A stretch of DNA of 64,000 nt from Valencia hispanica (taxonomy: Eukaryota; Chordata; Actinopteri; Cyprinodontiformes; Valenciidae), in NCBI GenBank assembly GCA_963556495.2, contig OY747702.1:48719286-48783285 (forward strand), in the 5' to 3' direction. The notes beneath the pieces were generated by a model. It did no database searches. It worked only from the letters and a program-made list of their open reading frames with translations, and had not been told where the DNA came from. Each line of letters opens with the position of its first letter. The stretch's first letter is position 1. Both the position numbers and the translations under genes were made by a program. Below are positions 46,701 to 56,539 of this stretch, in pieces.

Positions 46701-49639
46701 ACTGTCGGATCACGTTAGTTTTCTTCACATCCTTCTATGCCCTTGAATGTCCGCTAGAGATCAGCAGAGGAACTTCAAAACTATTAAGACTAAAGAGTGC
46801 TAATCTATTTTTTGTTCATCTGTTTGCTCTAATTAAGCTTAATAAAAGACAGGAAGGAGTTTTGAGTTCTCCAGACTTTCACTACAACCATCAAAGCAGC
46901 AAACTGAGACGTTTTTGAGTTTTAAGGCAGAAACATGACGTAACGCTGCAGTATCTTTCCGTTCATTAATTTAAAACCTGAAATTCCCACTATTTGTACA
47001 TAAAGTAATAATTTATGAAATACCTCAACGGTCCCACTGAGCATTTTGGGGGACTTTAAAATGCTAATTTATGACGAAAGATGATACAAAACCATCACGC
47101 CTTTGCATTTTGACTTTGTAGAAAAGTTTAGGTGTTTACCTGTGGCCGTACACCTGATTTAAATGATGCCTTTCCTCCTCAGCATGTAGTTCTGCAGTAG
47201 CCTGCTGTTGACTTCATCACTCAGATCAGGTGTGGCAACAGAAGCGCATCTAAGACGGGCAGGATATTGGGCCCCGAAGGCCAGGAACGGGGGCCACTGT
47301 TTTTGAAACTGGGAATCGGGACAATCCCTAATGCTTATATTTAAGGTTCATGCTGTTGTTTGAGGTTAAAGCTGAAGGTCATTTTATATTTAATCTTTTA
47401 TCAATTAATCCATTAATTGGTTGATAAGTTTGATACTTTAATGCAGTCAAATGTAACATAAAACACTTTATATAAGTTATAGGAAGAAAATAAATCATAC
47501 AACCAAGCAGCAATCACCAAAGTAAATAACATAATTACTATTATTAGACGATTAAAATAAAATTTGATAAAATATGGAACCTAGTCAATGTATAGAAGAT
47601 AATTAAAAACAATAAAGCATTAAACGAAATATTAAATAAGAAATGAAGATGAAACCTACAAATTCATTTTCGCTAGTGATCAAATCTAAAATTTGCTTAA
47701 AAAGTAGATGAGAATAAAATATCGTGTGACGAGCGGGAGACCTGGCGCTCTGCAGAGGCTACGGTCCTCGACGTGGCTGTCCCGGGTTCGATTCCCGACC
47801 TCGGAACCTGAGCGGTGTGTTCCTTAACCCCTTCTCTTTCCCACTTCCTGTCAAGTATTAAATAAAGACCCCTAGTGCCAACATAATGTTAAAAAAAAAA
47901 ACAAATCAAATAATAATAAAGCATTAGGATCAAATTAAGAATGCAATGAAACTAAGTGAAAGTTATCGTGTTTTGAATCTAATAAAATATGGAGAAAAAA
48001 TAGGACAAAGTTACTAAAGTTAAAGTATTTTTTTCTGCTTTTTAAAACAAAGACTCTCAGCCTCCCATCTGGTCTTCAGGAAGGTTGTTCCCAAGCTATA
48101 AACAAATCAGATAAACGGGTTGCACTTAAACCATAAATGCTCCTTTTTTTAATGTATATATATAAAAGAAGCGAGGTGTTGCAGACGATAAAGCGTATGA
48201 TTTGTAACATTTTTAATGTTTTACACCTAGATTAGGATTCATTGTCTGAATGCCAATAAGCCAGAGCTCGGTTTTATCCTGACTGAGCTGAGGAAAGTTA
48301 ATAAAGATATGCAGTGTAACATTTCTTTAAACCAAAAAAAGCCCTGATTTAAACCTGACAGATGTAGGTTTGACCATCATATCTTTTCTGGCTAAAAGTA
48401 TTGTAACAAGGCCCAACAAGAGTCCTGACGAAAATCTGTTAAGGACGCTAAAGATTAGGGTGATGGCAAGGAGGCCTTACAACCTCAAACATCTGGAGCT
48501 GATCAGCAAATGTAAATCATGAAAATAACTGGAAACATGGAGAATTTTCCACAGATTATTGAGAAGGATGTATTTTTCACAACTGATGCTCCTATTAGGT
48601 TAGTTTATCATCTTTTGAGAGTTTCTGGTTTCATTTCCCATCAGAAACAAGCCTCTTGGTGAAATAAAACACATTTTGAACCTAAAACTTCTAGGGGTTT
48701 GAATAATACTGGGGTTACTTTAGGTGAACATCACGCTTCAATCGAGGAGCTGCCTGCTGTCTTAAACCACAAATAGATAAAAACCATTAAGTGCCTTTTT
48801 GTGCTCTTGCAGGAAACAAAATAATGTGAACTTGCAGGTTTTAAGGTTATCTCAGGTGCTTGAATGAAAGGAAACTCCTCTTTGTTTCTTCTTTTTTTAA
48901 GAAGTTGTCTCCTCCTATCTTCTGGGCTTTGTCAGTTCTAACCAAAGAAAGATGCTCTTCTCTGCAGCGTGTGATAAGAAGTAATGGATTCAGCAAATAT
49001 AAGGTGCTATAAGCCGTAATATTGGTTTCCAAACGTCTTTAAACAACCTTCCTCTGCATCATTTTACCTTTCATATAAATGAATATTTATAGTCTGTGAC
49101 AAACACGGTGCTCTGTTTATTTTGCCATCATCTGCTCTGTTATTATTCAGAGACATTCGCCCCCTTTCTGTTTTTGCTTCCCTTAATGAAGTACTTCTCC
49201 CAGAATCAGCTTCAAACCCTTCAAACTTAACGTGTCCTGCGGCTGCAGCACATTATGATTTATTGTGAGTAATCTCAGAGGATAAATTGGTATATTTTGC
49301 CTCGTTATTGGTGGATTCGTCTGAAGATGGCCGTTGTTCTCTGATCGTGGGGCGCTGATGCCCAAACGAGTTAATGCTGCAGCTCTGTTTGATCGTCCGG
49401 TTTTATTAAGATTAAACCACCAGGCGACAGCATTTTCATTGCTGACACTTATTTTGACCATTTTGCAGGTAAGTTGTGGTCAATTTGTGATTCCTTGTAA
49501 TAATTTTCTTTATTTCCTGTCCAGTCTTTCAGCAGATGAGTATAAAGTCTTCCTGGAGCAGAGAGAGGAGAAGCTGAAGGCAGACGCTGCAGCAGCTGCA
49601 GCCGCCGCATCCGAGGCTGCATCGGGGAAGAAAAAATGA
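34645..49639 (+). CDS. mrpl11: Mitochondrial ribosomal protein L11 (uL11m), four of its exons
   Basis: mrpl11 encodes the mitochondrial large-subunit protein of the GTPase-associated stalk base, binding 16S rRNA in the matrix. Exons 34645-34740, 46046-46139, 46453-46612 and 49525-49639 have GT/AG borders. Joined, they give 465 nt, 154 residues plus stop, with compatible phases (0, 0, +1, +2). Family landmarks in order are [68 protein letters not shown] and [18 protein letters not shown] [14 protein letters not shown], then an alanine- and lysine-rich tail ([17 protein letters not shown]), as in vertebrate MRPL11. The roughly 40 N-terminal residues (matrix-targeting region and the PGPPLGP loop) are encoded upstream, and I found no matching exon between 1 and 34644. 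The second intron is 11.3 kb and packed with transposons. npas4 converges downstream. Confidence 0.92.
34804..34823 (+). repeat. Poly-G run of 20
   Basis: Uninterrupted guanines 63 bp downstream of an mrpl11 donor site; a possible G-quadruplex or a sequencing-prone homopolymer. Confidence 0.9.
35854..36716. mobile_element. hAT-like non-autonomous element, 863 bp, nested
   Basis: The ends are inverted: CAGGCGCCTCCTACCCTGGT on the left and, on the minus strand, CAGGGGTCTCCTACGCTGGT on the right; similarity extends about 45 bp. The flanking 8-mers acctaaac (35846-35853) and acctaagc (36717-36724) match at 7 of 8. The interior from about 36429 carries 'cactgcaaacaaggattttc', the family of the paired MITEs at 53620-54098, a third nesting level. 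Confidence 0.75.
36912..37466. mobile_element. hAT-like MITE, 555 bp, nested
   Basis: Left end TAGGGCTGGGCGATATGG, right end ...TTTCCCAGCCCTG. Flanking 8-mers gtatgtag (36904-36911) and atatgtag (37467-37474) match at 7 of 8. AT-rich interior with CGATAT motifs and no coding capacity. Resembles the copy at 1276-1661 in general design. Confidence 0.75.
38006..38885. other. mrpl11 intron, no gene; GAACACGTCC hairpin at 38347
   Basis: Unique-looking intronic sequence. At 38347-38376, GAACACGTCC pairs with GGACGTGTTC across a short loop. No coding exon recognised. Confidence 0.4.
38886..39285 (-). mobile_element. LINE 3' tail, L2-like, minus orientation
   Basis: Starts 'caattcagtttatttatat', then 'catctcaaggcactttacaag', 'ctcatactgagcaagcatg' and 'ggaggaaaaactcccc'-like words. 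The same ordered blocks occur at 51366-51720, and as the reverse complement at 22441-22617. It is the 3' end of a LINE without its reverse transcriptase. Confidence 0.7.
39705..40306. mobile_element. Fold-back MITE, 602 bp, TA target
   Basis: The outer arms (about 39705-39850 and 40165-40306) are long inverted complements, beginning TGGGCTCAATATAAGGTCAT on both strands. A second inner inverted repeat pairs 39883-39910 (CGCGAGTACCTCTGTGAATC) with 40006-40033. TA borders each end (39703-39704, 40307-40308), as for mariner-type elements. Transcribed RNA would form a hairpin of several hundred bases. Confidence 0.75.
40390..40805 (-). mobile_element. LINE remnant, 3' part, minus orientation
   Basis: Contains 'ttttcagtcctgatttaaa', 'gaggcagtctgctccagagc' and 'agaagccaaacgctgcctct', an order resembling the 52080-52220 region of the LINE listed below ('ctgggagctggttccacagg', 'gatctgcctcc'). 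Stops prevent any product. Placement in the L2-like group is by resemblance only. Confidence 0.45.
40810..44025. other. mrpl11 intron, no exon recognised
   Basis: Very AT-rich between 41880 and 42700, with runs of A and T; more balanced at 41000-41850 and 42850-43200. Short open frames lack family resemblance. Nothing else supported. Confidence 0.5.
44030..44980 (-). mobile_element. Tc1-like transposase remnant
   Basis: On the minus strand, 44534-44283 encodes a recognisable Tc1-family stretch: [20 protein letters not shown], then [25 protein letters not shown] and a '[10 protein letters not shown]' end equivalent to the D-N-D-P-K-H-T catalytic segment. In that segment the second catalytic aspartate context has decayed, and the frame is broken on both sides. 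Terminal repeats were not resolved. Confidence 0.8.
45208..45258. repeat. Short tandem repeat of AGTTAGCTTCGTTGCTA
   Basis: AGTTAGCTTCGTTGCTA occurs twice in tandem (from about 45214 and 45233) and is bordered by the inverted pair GCTAACAGTTAGC / GCTAACTGTTAGC. Confidence 0.7.
45480..45665 (+). mobile_element. LINE 3' tail, L2-like (second family), plus orientation
   Basis: Runs through 'ggggtataactgtgacc', 'ctgtaaagcactttgtgatg' and ends 'gaaaagcgctttataaataaag', a classic fish LINE 3' end. The reverse complement of this family opens at 63545 and near 53185. Confidence 0.65.
46046..46139 (+). CDS. mrpl11: mrpl11 coding exon
   Basis: Acceptor 'tgtctcctcag' ends at 46045; donor GTGAGA follows 46139. 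Encodes [16 protein letters not shown] through GAGKT plus one base of a split glycine codon. Confidence 0.92.
46453..46612 (+). CDS. mrpl11: mrpl11 coding exon
   Basis: Acceptor '...ccttgaag' ends at 46452; donor GTAAGC follows 46612. Encodes (G)[19 protein letters not shown] through [11 protein letters not shown] plus two bases of a split aspartate codon. Confidence 0.92.
47728..47902 (+). mobile_element. tRNA-derived SINE
   Basis: It carries a perfect RNA polymerase III B box, GGTTCGATTCC (47785-47795), preceded by an A-box-like TGGCGCTCTGCAG. A CT-rich body follows ('cttctctttcccacttcctg'), then an A-rich tail ending near 47902. The head folds poorly as a tRNA and lacks an acceptor stem, so it is a SINE rather than a tRNA gene. 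Confidence 0.7.
48290..48730 (+). mobile_element. DNA transposon remnant, Tc1-like by appearance
   Basis: Contains 'gatttaaacctgacagatg' followed by 'gatggcaaggaggcctta' and 'ggggtttgaataatactgg', words typical of fish Tc1-like elements near their 3' part and end. No reading frame remains. Confidence 0.45.
49525..49639 (+). CDS. mrpl11: mrpl11 terminal coding exon
   Basis: Acceptor 'tttcctgtccag' ends at 49524. Encodes (D)[16 protein letters not shown], an alanine tract and SGKKK, then TGA. Confidence 0.92.
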
Positions 49640-49696
49640 AAATATGCCTCCTGTATTTGATCACTTTGACTTTATACATGTAGTTCATTTCTGTTT

Positions 49697-49702
49697 AATA
49701 AA
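49697..49702 (+). terminator. mrpl11: mrpl11 polyadenylation signal AATAAA
   Basis: A canonical hexamer 58 bp after the stop codon, followed by a T-rich stretch; implies a very short 3' UTR. Confidence 0.75.
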
Positions 49703-49719
49703 AGTTTTATTCTAAGAAA

Positions 49720-51360
49720 GTTTTACCTGGTTTGTTTTAGTCCGACTCTGATCCCACCCACAGGTTTGTAACAAAAAAACATCTACTCGGGTTCTGAAAA
49801 TATTTATGACCCTAATTTATTGGTTCCCTGAGCTGAGATGTTCAGAACATAATTGTTCTGCCTCTGTAGGGTTTGTATCTTCAGCCTCTTTGATGTGATT
49901 ATTCATAACACTTCTGTAAGCGCTTTGGCTCTAAGGCAGGTTGTGCAGATGGATTCTTCCATATTTCACACGATTCTTTCAATCATTCTGGGATCTGAAA
50001 AACTGAAGTTTTGTTAAAAAAAAAAAACATTCTCTGCACAAAAGCAATTATTGGTATTTTATCAGATCTGGCATCAATAAATAGGAACATTTGTAGCTGC
50101 CTGGCTTACAATCTAAATAAAGTAGAAATGACTTTCTTTTTTTTTACCTGAGCCACTTTGAAAGTGTTAGTATTCAATGTTATTGTTTTAAAAGTAGATC
50201 AGAAAAAGTAGAGCTTCAGGAAAAATCAAAGTTAAATATTTTGCCTCCAACAATCTCAGCTTCAAGCTTCAGTAAGTCTTTAATTTGTTTGTAAATGTAA
50301 TTAAAAGTAAAATAAAAAAACATAATTTAAGCAATCGGACAGAAATGTGCAAAGATTTATTGAACGGTTGTGTTTAATTTGAGTCTGCAGGCTGAATTTA
50401 GTAATTGGGTCAATAACAGGCCTCTGCAGTAGATCATGACAACTTCAACAGAAGGTTCAGCATTTAAATCTGGTGTGTAGGAGCATGGCAGGAAAGGGGC
50501 CCTTAGCAAAACTGATAGCTTAGAAGATATATGAGCATTTTTAATGATGACTTTCTTGCAATTGTTTAATGTATTTTTTCCATCTAAAATATTATAACTT
50601 TCAACACACAATCAAATGCAACCAAATAAGAAAGAGCATATTAAAACCTTTAAAAGTAGCCTAATTACTTAGGGATAAATTATTTTAAAATAAACTCAGA
50701 AAATGGTGACAAAAATGTAAAGATTCCTAGTAGTAATTATTTTGGCTTTTTTGTGTTGTTGCTGCAGTTCCAGAAAATGAGAATGCATTCATGAAGCGGC
50801 CTTTACAGGATGCTTCATGCCGAATTGTTGTGCATTAAAAAAACTGATTTGCAGAACCGAGCTCAGCTGGAGGTCACTGCTATCGTCCTCAAGTTTGAAC
50901 GTCTGTGTTTTTAAAATCTTTAAGGTGAGACGGGAGTTTAAAACCTTCAGACAGGACAGATGCAGGTTTGAAAGCGTGTTGCAGAAGGCATCATGACATC
51001 TCCCAGAAAACCCCATGTAGGAAGAAGCTTCTCCACTGACTCATCTACAATCGAGAGAAACTTATCTCATTTAATCTTAAAGTTCTTTATGGGGACATTC
51101 CTCATCTCCTTATGTCTAGAAAAGAAAGTGTTTATCCATCTATCCATTCTGTAACCGCTTATCATAGGACCAAAGTGGTTAAATTAATTGAAACAAAAAT
51201 TAACCTGCTTTTATTCAACAACAAAAAATCACGAGCATTGCGTTTCCTAACTAAAGACTAACCTAGTACACCCCACTCCCTAATATCTACAGACTGAACT
51301 CCTCGCTTTCAGCTGTACGACTTTTGTTTTACTTGTATGTTCAGCCTGTTTCAAGTCCCC
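49720..51360. other. Spacer between convergent genes, no gene recognised
   Basis: AT-rich, with only short open frames that overlap each other. No exon recognised. Confidence 0.5.
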
Positions 51361-51365
51361 CTACA

Positions 51366-52962
51366 TTTCAATTCAGTTTATTTATATAGCGCCGATTCAC
51401 AACAGATGTCCTCTCAAGCCACTTTGCAATAAGTCAATTTAATACATTTATACAAACTTTCCAATCAGCTTAAAAGTTTCCTATTTAAGGAATCCCAGCA
51501 GATTGCGTCAGTCATTGGCGTGAGGTTGGGCCCCGTTGATGCAGACTTTCCAACCACAGCATTCCTTCAGCAATCCCTCATACTGAGCAAGCATGTAGCG
51601 ACGGTGGAGAGGAAAAACTCCCCTTTAACAGGAAGAAACCTCCAACAGAACCAGGCTCAGTAGGAGCGGCCATCTGCCACGACCGTCTGGGGGTTTGAGA
51701 AGACAGAGCAGAAACACAGAAGGAACAGAAGATCTGATATAAGAGAACTTTCTATGTTACAGAAAGTAAAAAGTTGATAACAGGACACAGTGGATGTTCA
51801 GCCACTGGGAGGATCATCCCAGTCGATGCCCCCCGTCCAACAGGGCATTGCAGCCAAGCAGGATACCAGACCAGGTATATCTTCTATAGAGAGAAAAACA
51901 CTGAGAGAAAACAAAGTTAACAGTCGAAATAACAGAATGTACTGTAATACAACTGGAGAGTAGTAGGAGAAAAGGAAGTAGCAGAGTGAAGAAAATTAGT
52001 AAGTCTGTCCTCCAGCAGTCTAAGCCTATAGCAGCATAACTACAGAGATAGCTCAGGATGACCTAAGCCACTCTAACTATAAGCTTTATCAAAAAGGAAC
52101 GTTTTAAGCCTGCCCTTAAAAGTAAACAGAGTGTCTGCCTCACGGACTAAAGCTGGGAGCTGGTTCCACAGGAGAGGAGCCTGATAACTAAAAGATCTGC
52201 CTCCCATTCTACTTTTAAAAATCCTAGGAACTACAAGTAAACCTGCAGTCTGAGAGTGAAGTGCTCTGTTGGGAACATGTGGAACAATTAGATCTCTGAT
52301 GTATGATGGAGCTTGATTATTAAGGGCTTTGTATGTAAGAAGAAGGATCTTAAATTATATTCTGGATTTAACAGGGAGCCAATGAAGGGAAGCTGAAACA
52401 GGAGAAATGTGATCTCTCTTATTAATATTCATCAGAACTCTTGGTGCCGCATTTTGGATCAACTGAAGGCTTTTAATTACATTTTGTCGACTTCCTGATA
52501 GTAAAGAATTACAGTAGTCCAGCCTTGAGGTAACAAATGCATGGACTAGTTTCTCAGCATCACTCCTGGACAGGATGTTTCTAATTTTAACAATATTCCG
52601 AAGGTGAAAGAAAGAAATCCTAGAAACCTGTTTAATATGGGATTTAAATGTCAAGTCTCGGTCAAAAATAATGCCGAGGTTCTTTACGTTATTACTGGGG
52701 GCCAATTTAATGCCATCCAGATGAAGTGATTGACTAATCAGTTTCTGTTTAAGAACTTCTGCTCCAAAGACAGCAACTTCTGTCTTGTCAGAGTTTAAAA
52801 GCAAAAAGTTTAGAGTCATCCATGTTTTTATGTCTTCCAGACATGCCTGTAATCTACCTAACTGACTGGGTTCATCAGGATTTATGGATAAATATAATTG
52901 TGTATCATCGGCATAGCTGTGAAAATGTATCCCACGCTGTCTAATGATTTTACCATTTGGGA

Positions 52963-53000
<38 letters not shown>

Positions 53001-53218
53001 AAACGAATTGGTTCAAGCACAGAACCCTGTGGTACTCTACAAGTAATCCTTGAGTGTGAAGAAGATTGATCATTTACATGAACAAACTGGAATCTGACGG
53101 ACAAATATGATTTAAACCAGCCGAGCGCTGTTCCTTTGATCCCTGCAACATGTCTCAATGAGATCAAGACCCGGGCTTTCAAATCAAACCAATCTTTATT
53201 TAATAAAGCGCTTTTCAT
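51366..53218 (-). mobile_element. L2-like LINE, 5'-truncated, with reverse transcriptase
   Basis: On the minus strand 53218-52355 is open for 287 codons and encodes the reverse transcriptase palm and thumb: CRVPQGSVLEPIRFTI, then SYADDTQLYLSI with the catalytic Y-A-D-D, LLLNSDKTEVAVFG, NLGIIFDRDLTFKSHI and LDYCNSLLSG, closing with HWLPVKSRI. This is the order of fish L2/CR1-group LINEs. A (TA)n tract interrupts the motif just after FTI. The 3' tail continues to 51366 and ends in the same words as 38886-39285. No endonuclease domain is seen, so the copy is truncated. Confidence 0.85.
52964..52997. repeat. (TA)n microsatellite inside the reverse transcriptase
   Basis: About 17 TA units, encoding alternating Ile-Tyr on the minus strand without breaking the frame. 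Confidence 0.95.
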
Positions 53219-53619
53219 GCCATTGGCATCACAAAGCTTCAGAGAGCAAGATAAAAACCATGTACATCACACTAAATTAAAACTAATTAATTAAAAACAC
53301 ACACAGTCAGAAAACCTTCAGCATACCTCTCCCCTCAAGTAACACAAACAAAGCCTCCACTCCTTGTTTCTGTCTGTAAATTTCAAACAAAATTTCAAAC
53401 TCTGTATAAATCTGGCTCGACACTGCTGTGAGGAAACAATATTTTGGGGATCCGCCCATACCAGGAGCCAGCCCACCCTCGACCACAGCAGCTGCCTCCA
53501 CAGACACCACCCCCGGTCAGTGGAGGCCAGGGCCCACACCACAGCCATAGTGCTGCACTGTGGAGCCACCAGCCACCTGGACTAGGTTGATCCCTGGACC
53601 AAAGCAGACAGAACCCCCA

Positions 53620-54098
53620 CACTGCAAAAAACGATTTTCAAGAAAGTTAAAATCCCTTGTTTTTGGACATTTTTCCGTATTTTTTAAATACATCATCTTA
53701 TTTCAAGAAAATATTCACTTGTTCCATTGGCAGATTTTTTTTTTAGCTTATTACAAGCAAAAACATATTGTATAATTTATTTGTAACTTGTTTCTGGAGT
53801 AGCCTTTTTTCCAGTGTAATAAAGCATCTTCATTGTATTTATCTAAACTAATAATCTTCCCACGTCGGCCAACTTCTTTTTTTAAGCCTTCAGTCACAAA
53901 AGCCACATGATAGGACTTGCACTGGAAAAAAGGCTACTCAACAAACAAGTTAAAAATAAATTATACAAGATATTTTTGCTTGTTATAAGCTAAAAAAAAG
54001 TCTGCCAATGGAACAAGTGAATATTTTCTTGAAAATATTTCTTGAAATAAGACAATATATTAAAAAAATTACTTTCTTGAAAATCGTATTTTGCAGTG
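53620..54098. mobile_element. Two MITEs in inverted orientation, or one fold-back element
   Basis: The arms 53620-53816 and 53920-54098 are inverted copies. Each arm itself starts with CACTGCAAAA and ends with a complement of CACTGGAAAAAAGGC, so each looks like a complete short MITE. The 103-bp centre is unrelated. The same family occurs as a single copy near 36429 inside another element. Confidence 0.7.
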
Positions 54099-54099
54099 A

Positions 54100-54720
54100 G
54101 GTATCGAGCCTCTTTTTTGAAAACATTCTCTTTCACTCCAGTTTATGACTTTCCATTTTCTAGTTCTCAGCCAGTTCTTGGAGGATGGAGAGGTATGTTT
54201 TGGGTCACTGTCATGTTTCTGGGTCCAGTTCTACTTCAGCTTTTTTTTCTTTTACAGATGATCTCACATTTTCTCTCAAGCGCCCTCTGAAACTCATGTT
54301 AGGTTCTTATGATGGTTATTTGGCCATGCCCTGCAACAGTAAAGCATCCCCACGTCATGATACTTCCACCTCCATGCTTCATGGTTTTCTTCCTTGCGTG
54401 CTGTATTTGGTTTATACCAAAGATGTCCTCTGTTCTGGTGTCTCTGTGGAAAACTTCTGCCTGGCTTCATCTTTTTTGTAAGAGAGCAAAGGTCCCATCC
54501 CAATGAAACATTTCCTGTGATGACATTTTTGGATGTTTAGAGACTTCTTTTAACATCTTGCGGCCTGCTTCAAGGGTGAATATTTAGTAACTCTTGTTTA
54601 CTGTCCCACTGGAAGTTGTAACTAGGTGGTCGGGTTGTCAAGCCTTTAAGAAATTTAGAACAAGTTGTCAGTGGCAAAACTGCAGGCAGTTTCGAGAAGC
54701 AACTTTTTCAACGTAAAATT
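54100..54720 (-). mobile_element. Tc1-like remnant
   Basis: Contains 'ctgcaacagtaaagcatccc' and 'atgatacttccacctccatg', the antisense of the fish Tc1 segment that encodes a G-G-G-S-x-M-V-W-G motif. The frame is broken throughout. Confidence 0.55.
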
Positions 54721-55424
54721 TGCTGTTTAGATAGAAATATTGCATTTTATTTATTTCCTGGTAGCTTGATAAGTTAGTCATGTTTAAGGGTCCATGTGTG
54801 CCATGAACCCAAAGCAGAAAGACTTTTAACACTGCATAGTTATTTTTTTATTTTAGAGCAAATCATATTATCTCGTCATTCACCTCTATTGTCTCATATT
54901 GCTGATTTTTCCAATATCGCACAGCTCTGTTTGGCTTCAAGCAGCTCCTTTGATCTCCCAGTGGTGTTTACACTCACTGCACCACATTAAATGTCTGAGG
55001 TTTAGAGCAAACATCCGACTAAAGGCTTTGTATTGATACACCAGTGCAATAAATCTAGCCTTTTTAAGTAGGAATAAATGTGAGGAATCACCAGAAAATG
55101 TTTTTTTTTTCACTTTTTTATAGAAATGTATAGTTTTCATTGTTTATTAATTATATTTATTTTTTCTGTATTTTTAACATTTACAGTATATTAAATATTG
55201 ATATGTTCAAATAACACAGGCTCTCGTTGGGTGTCTTAACTGTTTCACGTGACTATAGGCCTTAATGACCAAATGCTATAGTAAAACTGTAGTGAAATAG
55301 GAAATAACTGAAAAGCCATATTTTTCACCTACACATTGTGAAGTATCCATAACTGCATTTACTGTAAATGGGTACAAAATGAGACAAGTATGGCAAGCCA
55401 TTTTAACATTTAATAGCTAGACTG

Positions 55425-56400
55425 GATATGTGTTGCTGATATCTGTAATTCAGTTTTGCCTAGTGAAAAAGAACATTTTAGATATCCGCAACTACATTCT
55501 TCTTATCCATAATTGTTATTTCAGATATTCACGAAGACATTCTTCCTAGGACAATTGCCATTTTTGCCATTCATTTTGCCATTCATTTGTGTGGGATTTA
55601 TTATTATCGATATCTACAGTTCAGTTGCAGATATACACTATGTTAATTATGGATATCTGCAATTGAATTGTAGATATCTGTAATTGTATTATGAGATATC
55701 TTCAATTTGGTTCTGACTAGTCATGACTGCATTTCAAGATATCTTTAATTCACCTCAATTCAAGATATCTACATTTTTCTTTTCAGATATTGTAAATTAA
55801 GTTTTGACTAGGCTAAATTACGTTGTAGATATCTGTAACTGGAGTTGTGACTAGTCAAAATGGCGTTGTAAATATCTCAAACTGGAGTTAGGGGTAGTCA
55901 TAATTTAATTGTAGATGTCTATTATCAAGTTATAGATGTCTTGAAATTAATTTTGATTAGAGATACCTTAAATTTGAGATATCTGTAACTTTCATTATGC
56001 CTTGTCAAAATGTAATTACAGATATCTTGAATTAGAGTTTTGACTAGGGGAAATGACGTCGCAGATATCTGTATGCAAATTAGGCCCGCATTGGTGGAAA
56101 AATCACTTTCTTCTTTTCTTTCTAATATCTTTCATTCTGCCTAGTCAAAACTAAATTACAGATATCTGTAATTGTCATGTAAGATGCATGAGGAGTTGAA
56201 TGTCGTTTTTAATGATGTCATTGCAGATATCTGTAATTTAGTGTTGCCTAGTCAAAACTAAATTACAGATATCTCTGTCATTTCGACTAGTAACAATTAC
56301 GTTACAGATATCTTGAATGACAATTCCAACTATCCAAAATGTAATTACGACTAGTCAGAAAGACATTGTTGATATCTACAATGTTAATTCCGGATAGTCA
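55425..56400. repeat. Array of alternating short palindromes (AGATATCT / TGACTAGTCA)
   Basis: About 1 kb holds some 20 copies or near-copies of AGATATCT, typically within ATTACAGATATCTGTAAT (a perfect 18-bp palindrome at 56155-56172). These alternate with the second palindrome TGACTAGTCA (e.g. near 55713, 55849, 56353). Spacing is irregular, roughly 20-45 bp. No coding frame and no LINE or SINE tail. Not assigned to a family. Confidence 0.75.
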
Positions 56401-56539
56401 AACTAAGCGTTTAAATTTTAAAATGGGTTGCCAAAGATCAAAGGTTTGATGACTGCTACTTTAAATGGTGGATGTGGTTCAGACGATATTTAAACCACTG
56501 TTTTAAATATTTGCTGTGACCAGCTTTTGCGAGAATGAC

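Larger units (their letters stand above)
46615..49520. other. mrpl11 last intron with SINE and Tc1-like scraps
   Basis: AT-rich intron. Apart from the SINE (47728-47902) and the Tc1-like scrap (48290-48730), no gene is recognised. Confidence 0.6.

Noticed and set aside
46523..46918. 131-codon frame overlapping an mrpl11 exon
   Set aside because: Out of frame with the exon, which reads as mrpl11.
47760..47800. Possible tRNA gene because of the perfect B box
   Set aside because: No seven-base acceptor stem or anticodon arm could be formed, and a CT-rich body and A-rich tail follow, which fits a SINE.
55425..56400. CRISPR-like array
   Set aside because: Repeats are short palindromes with irregular spacing in vertebrate DNA; no constant repeat or spacer length.
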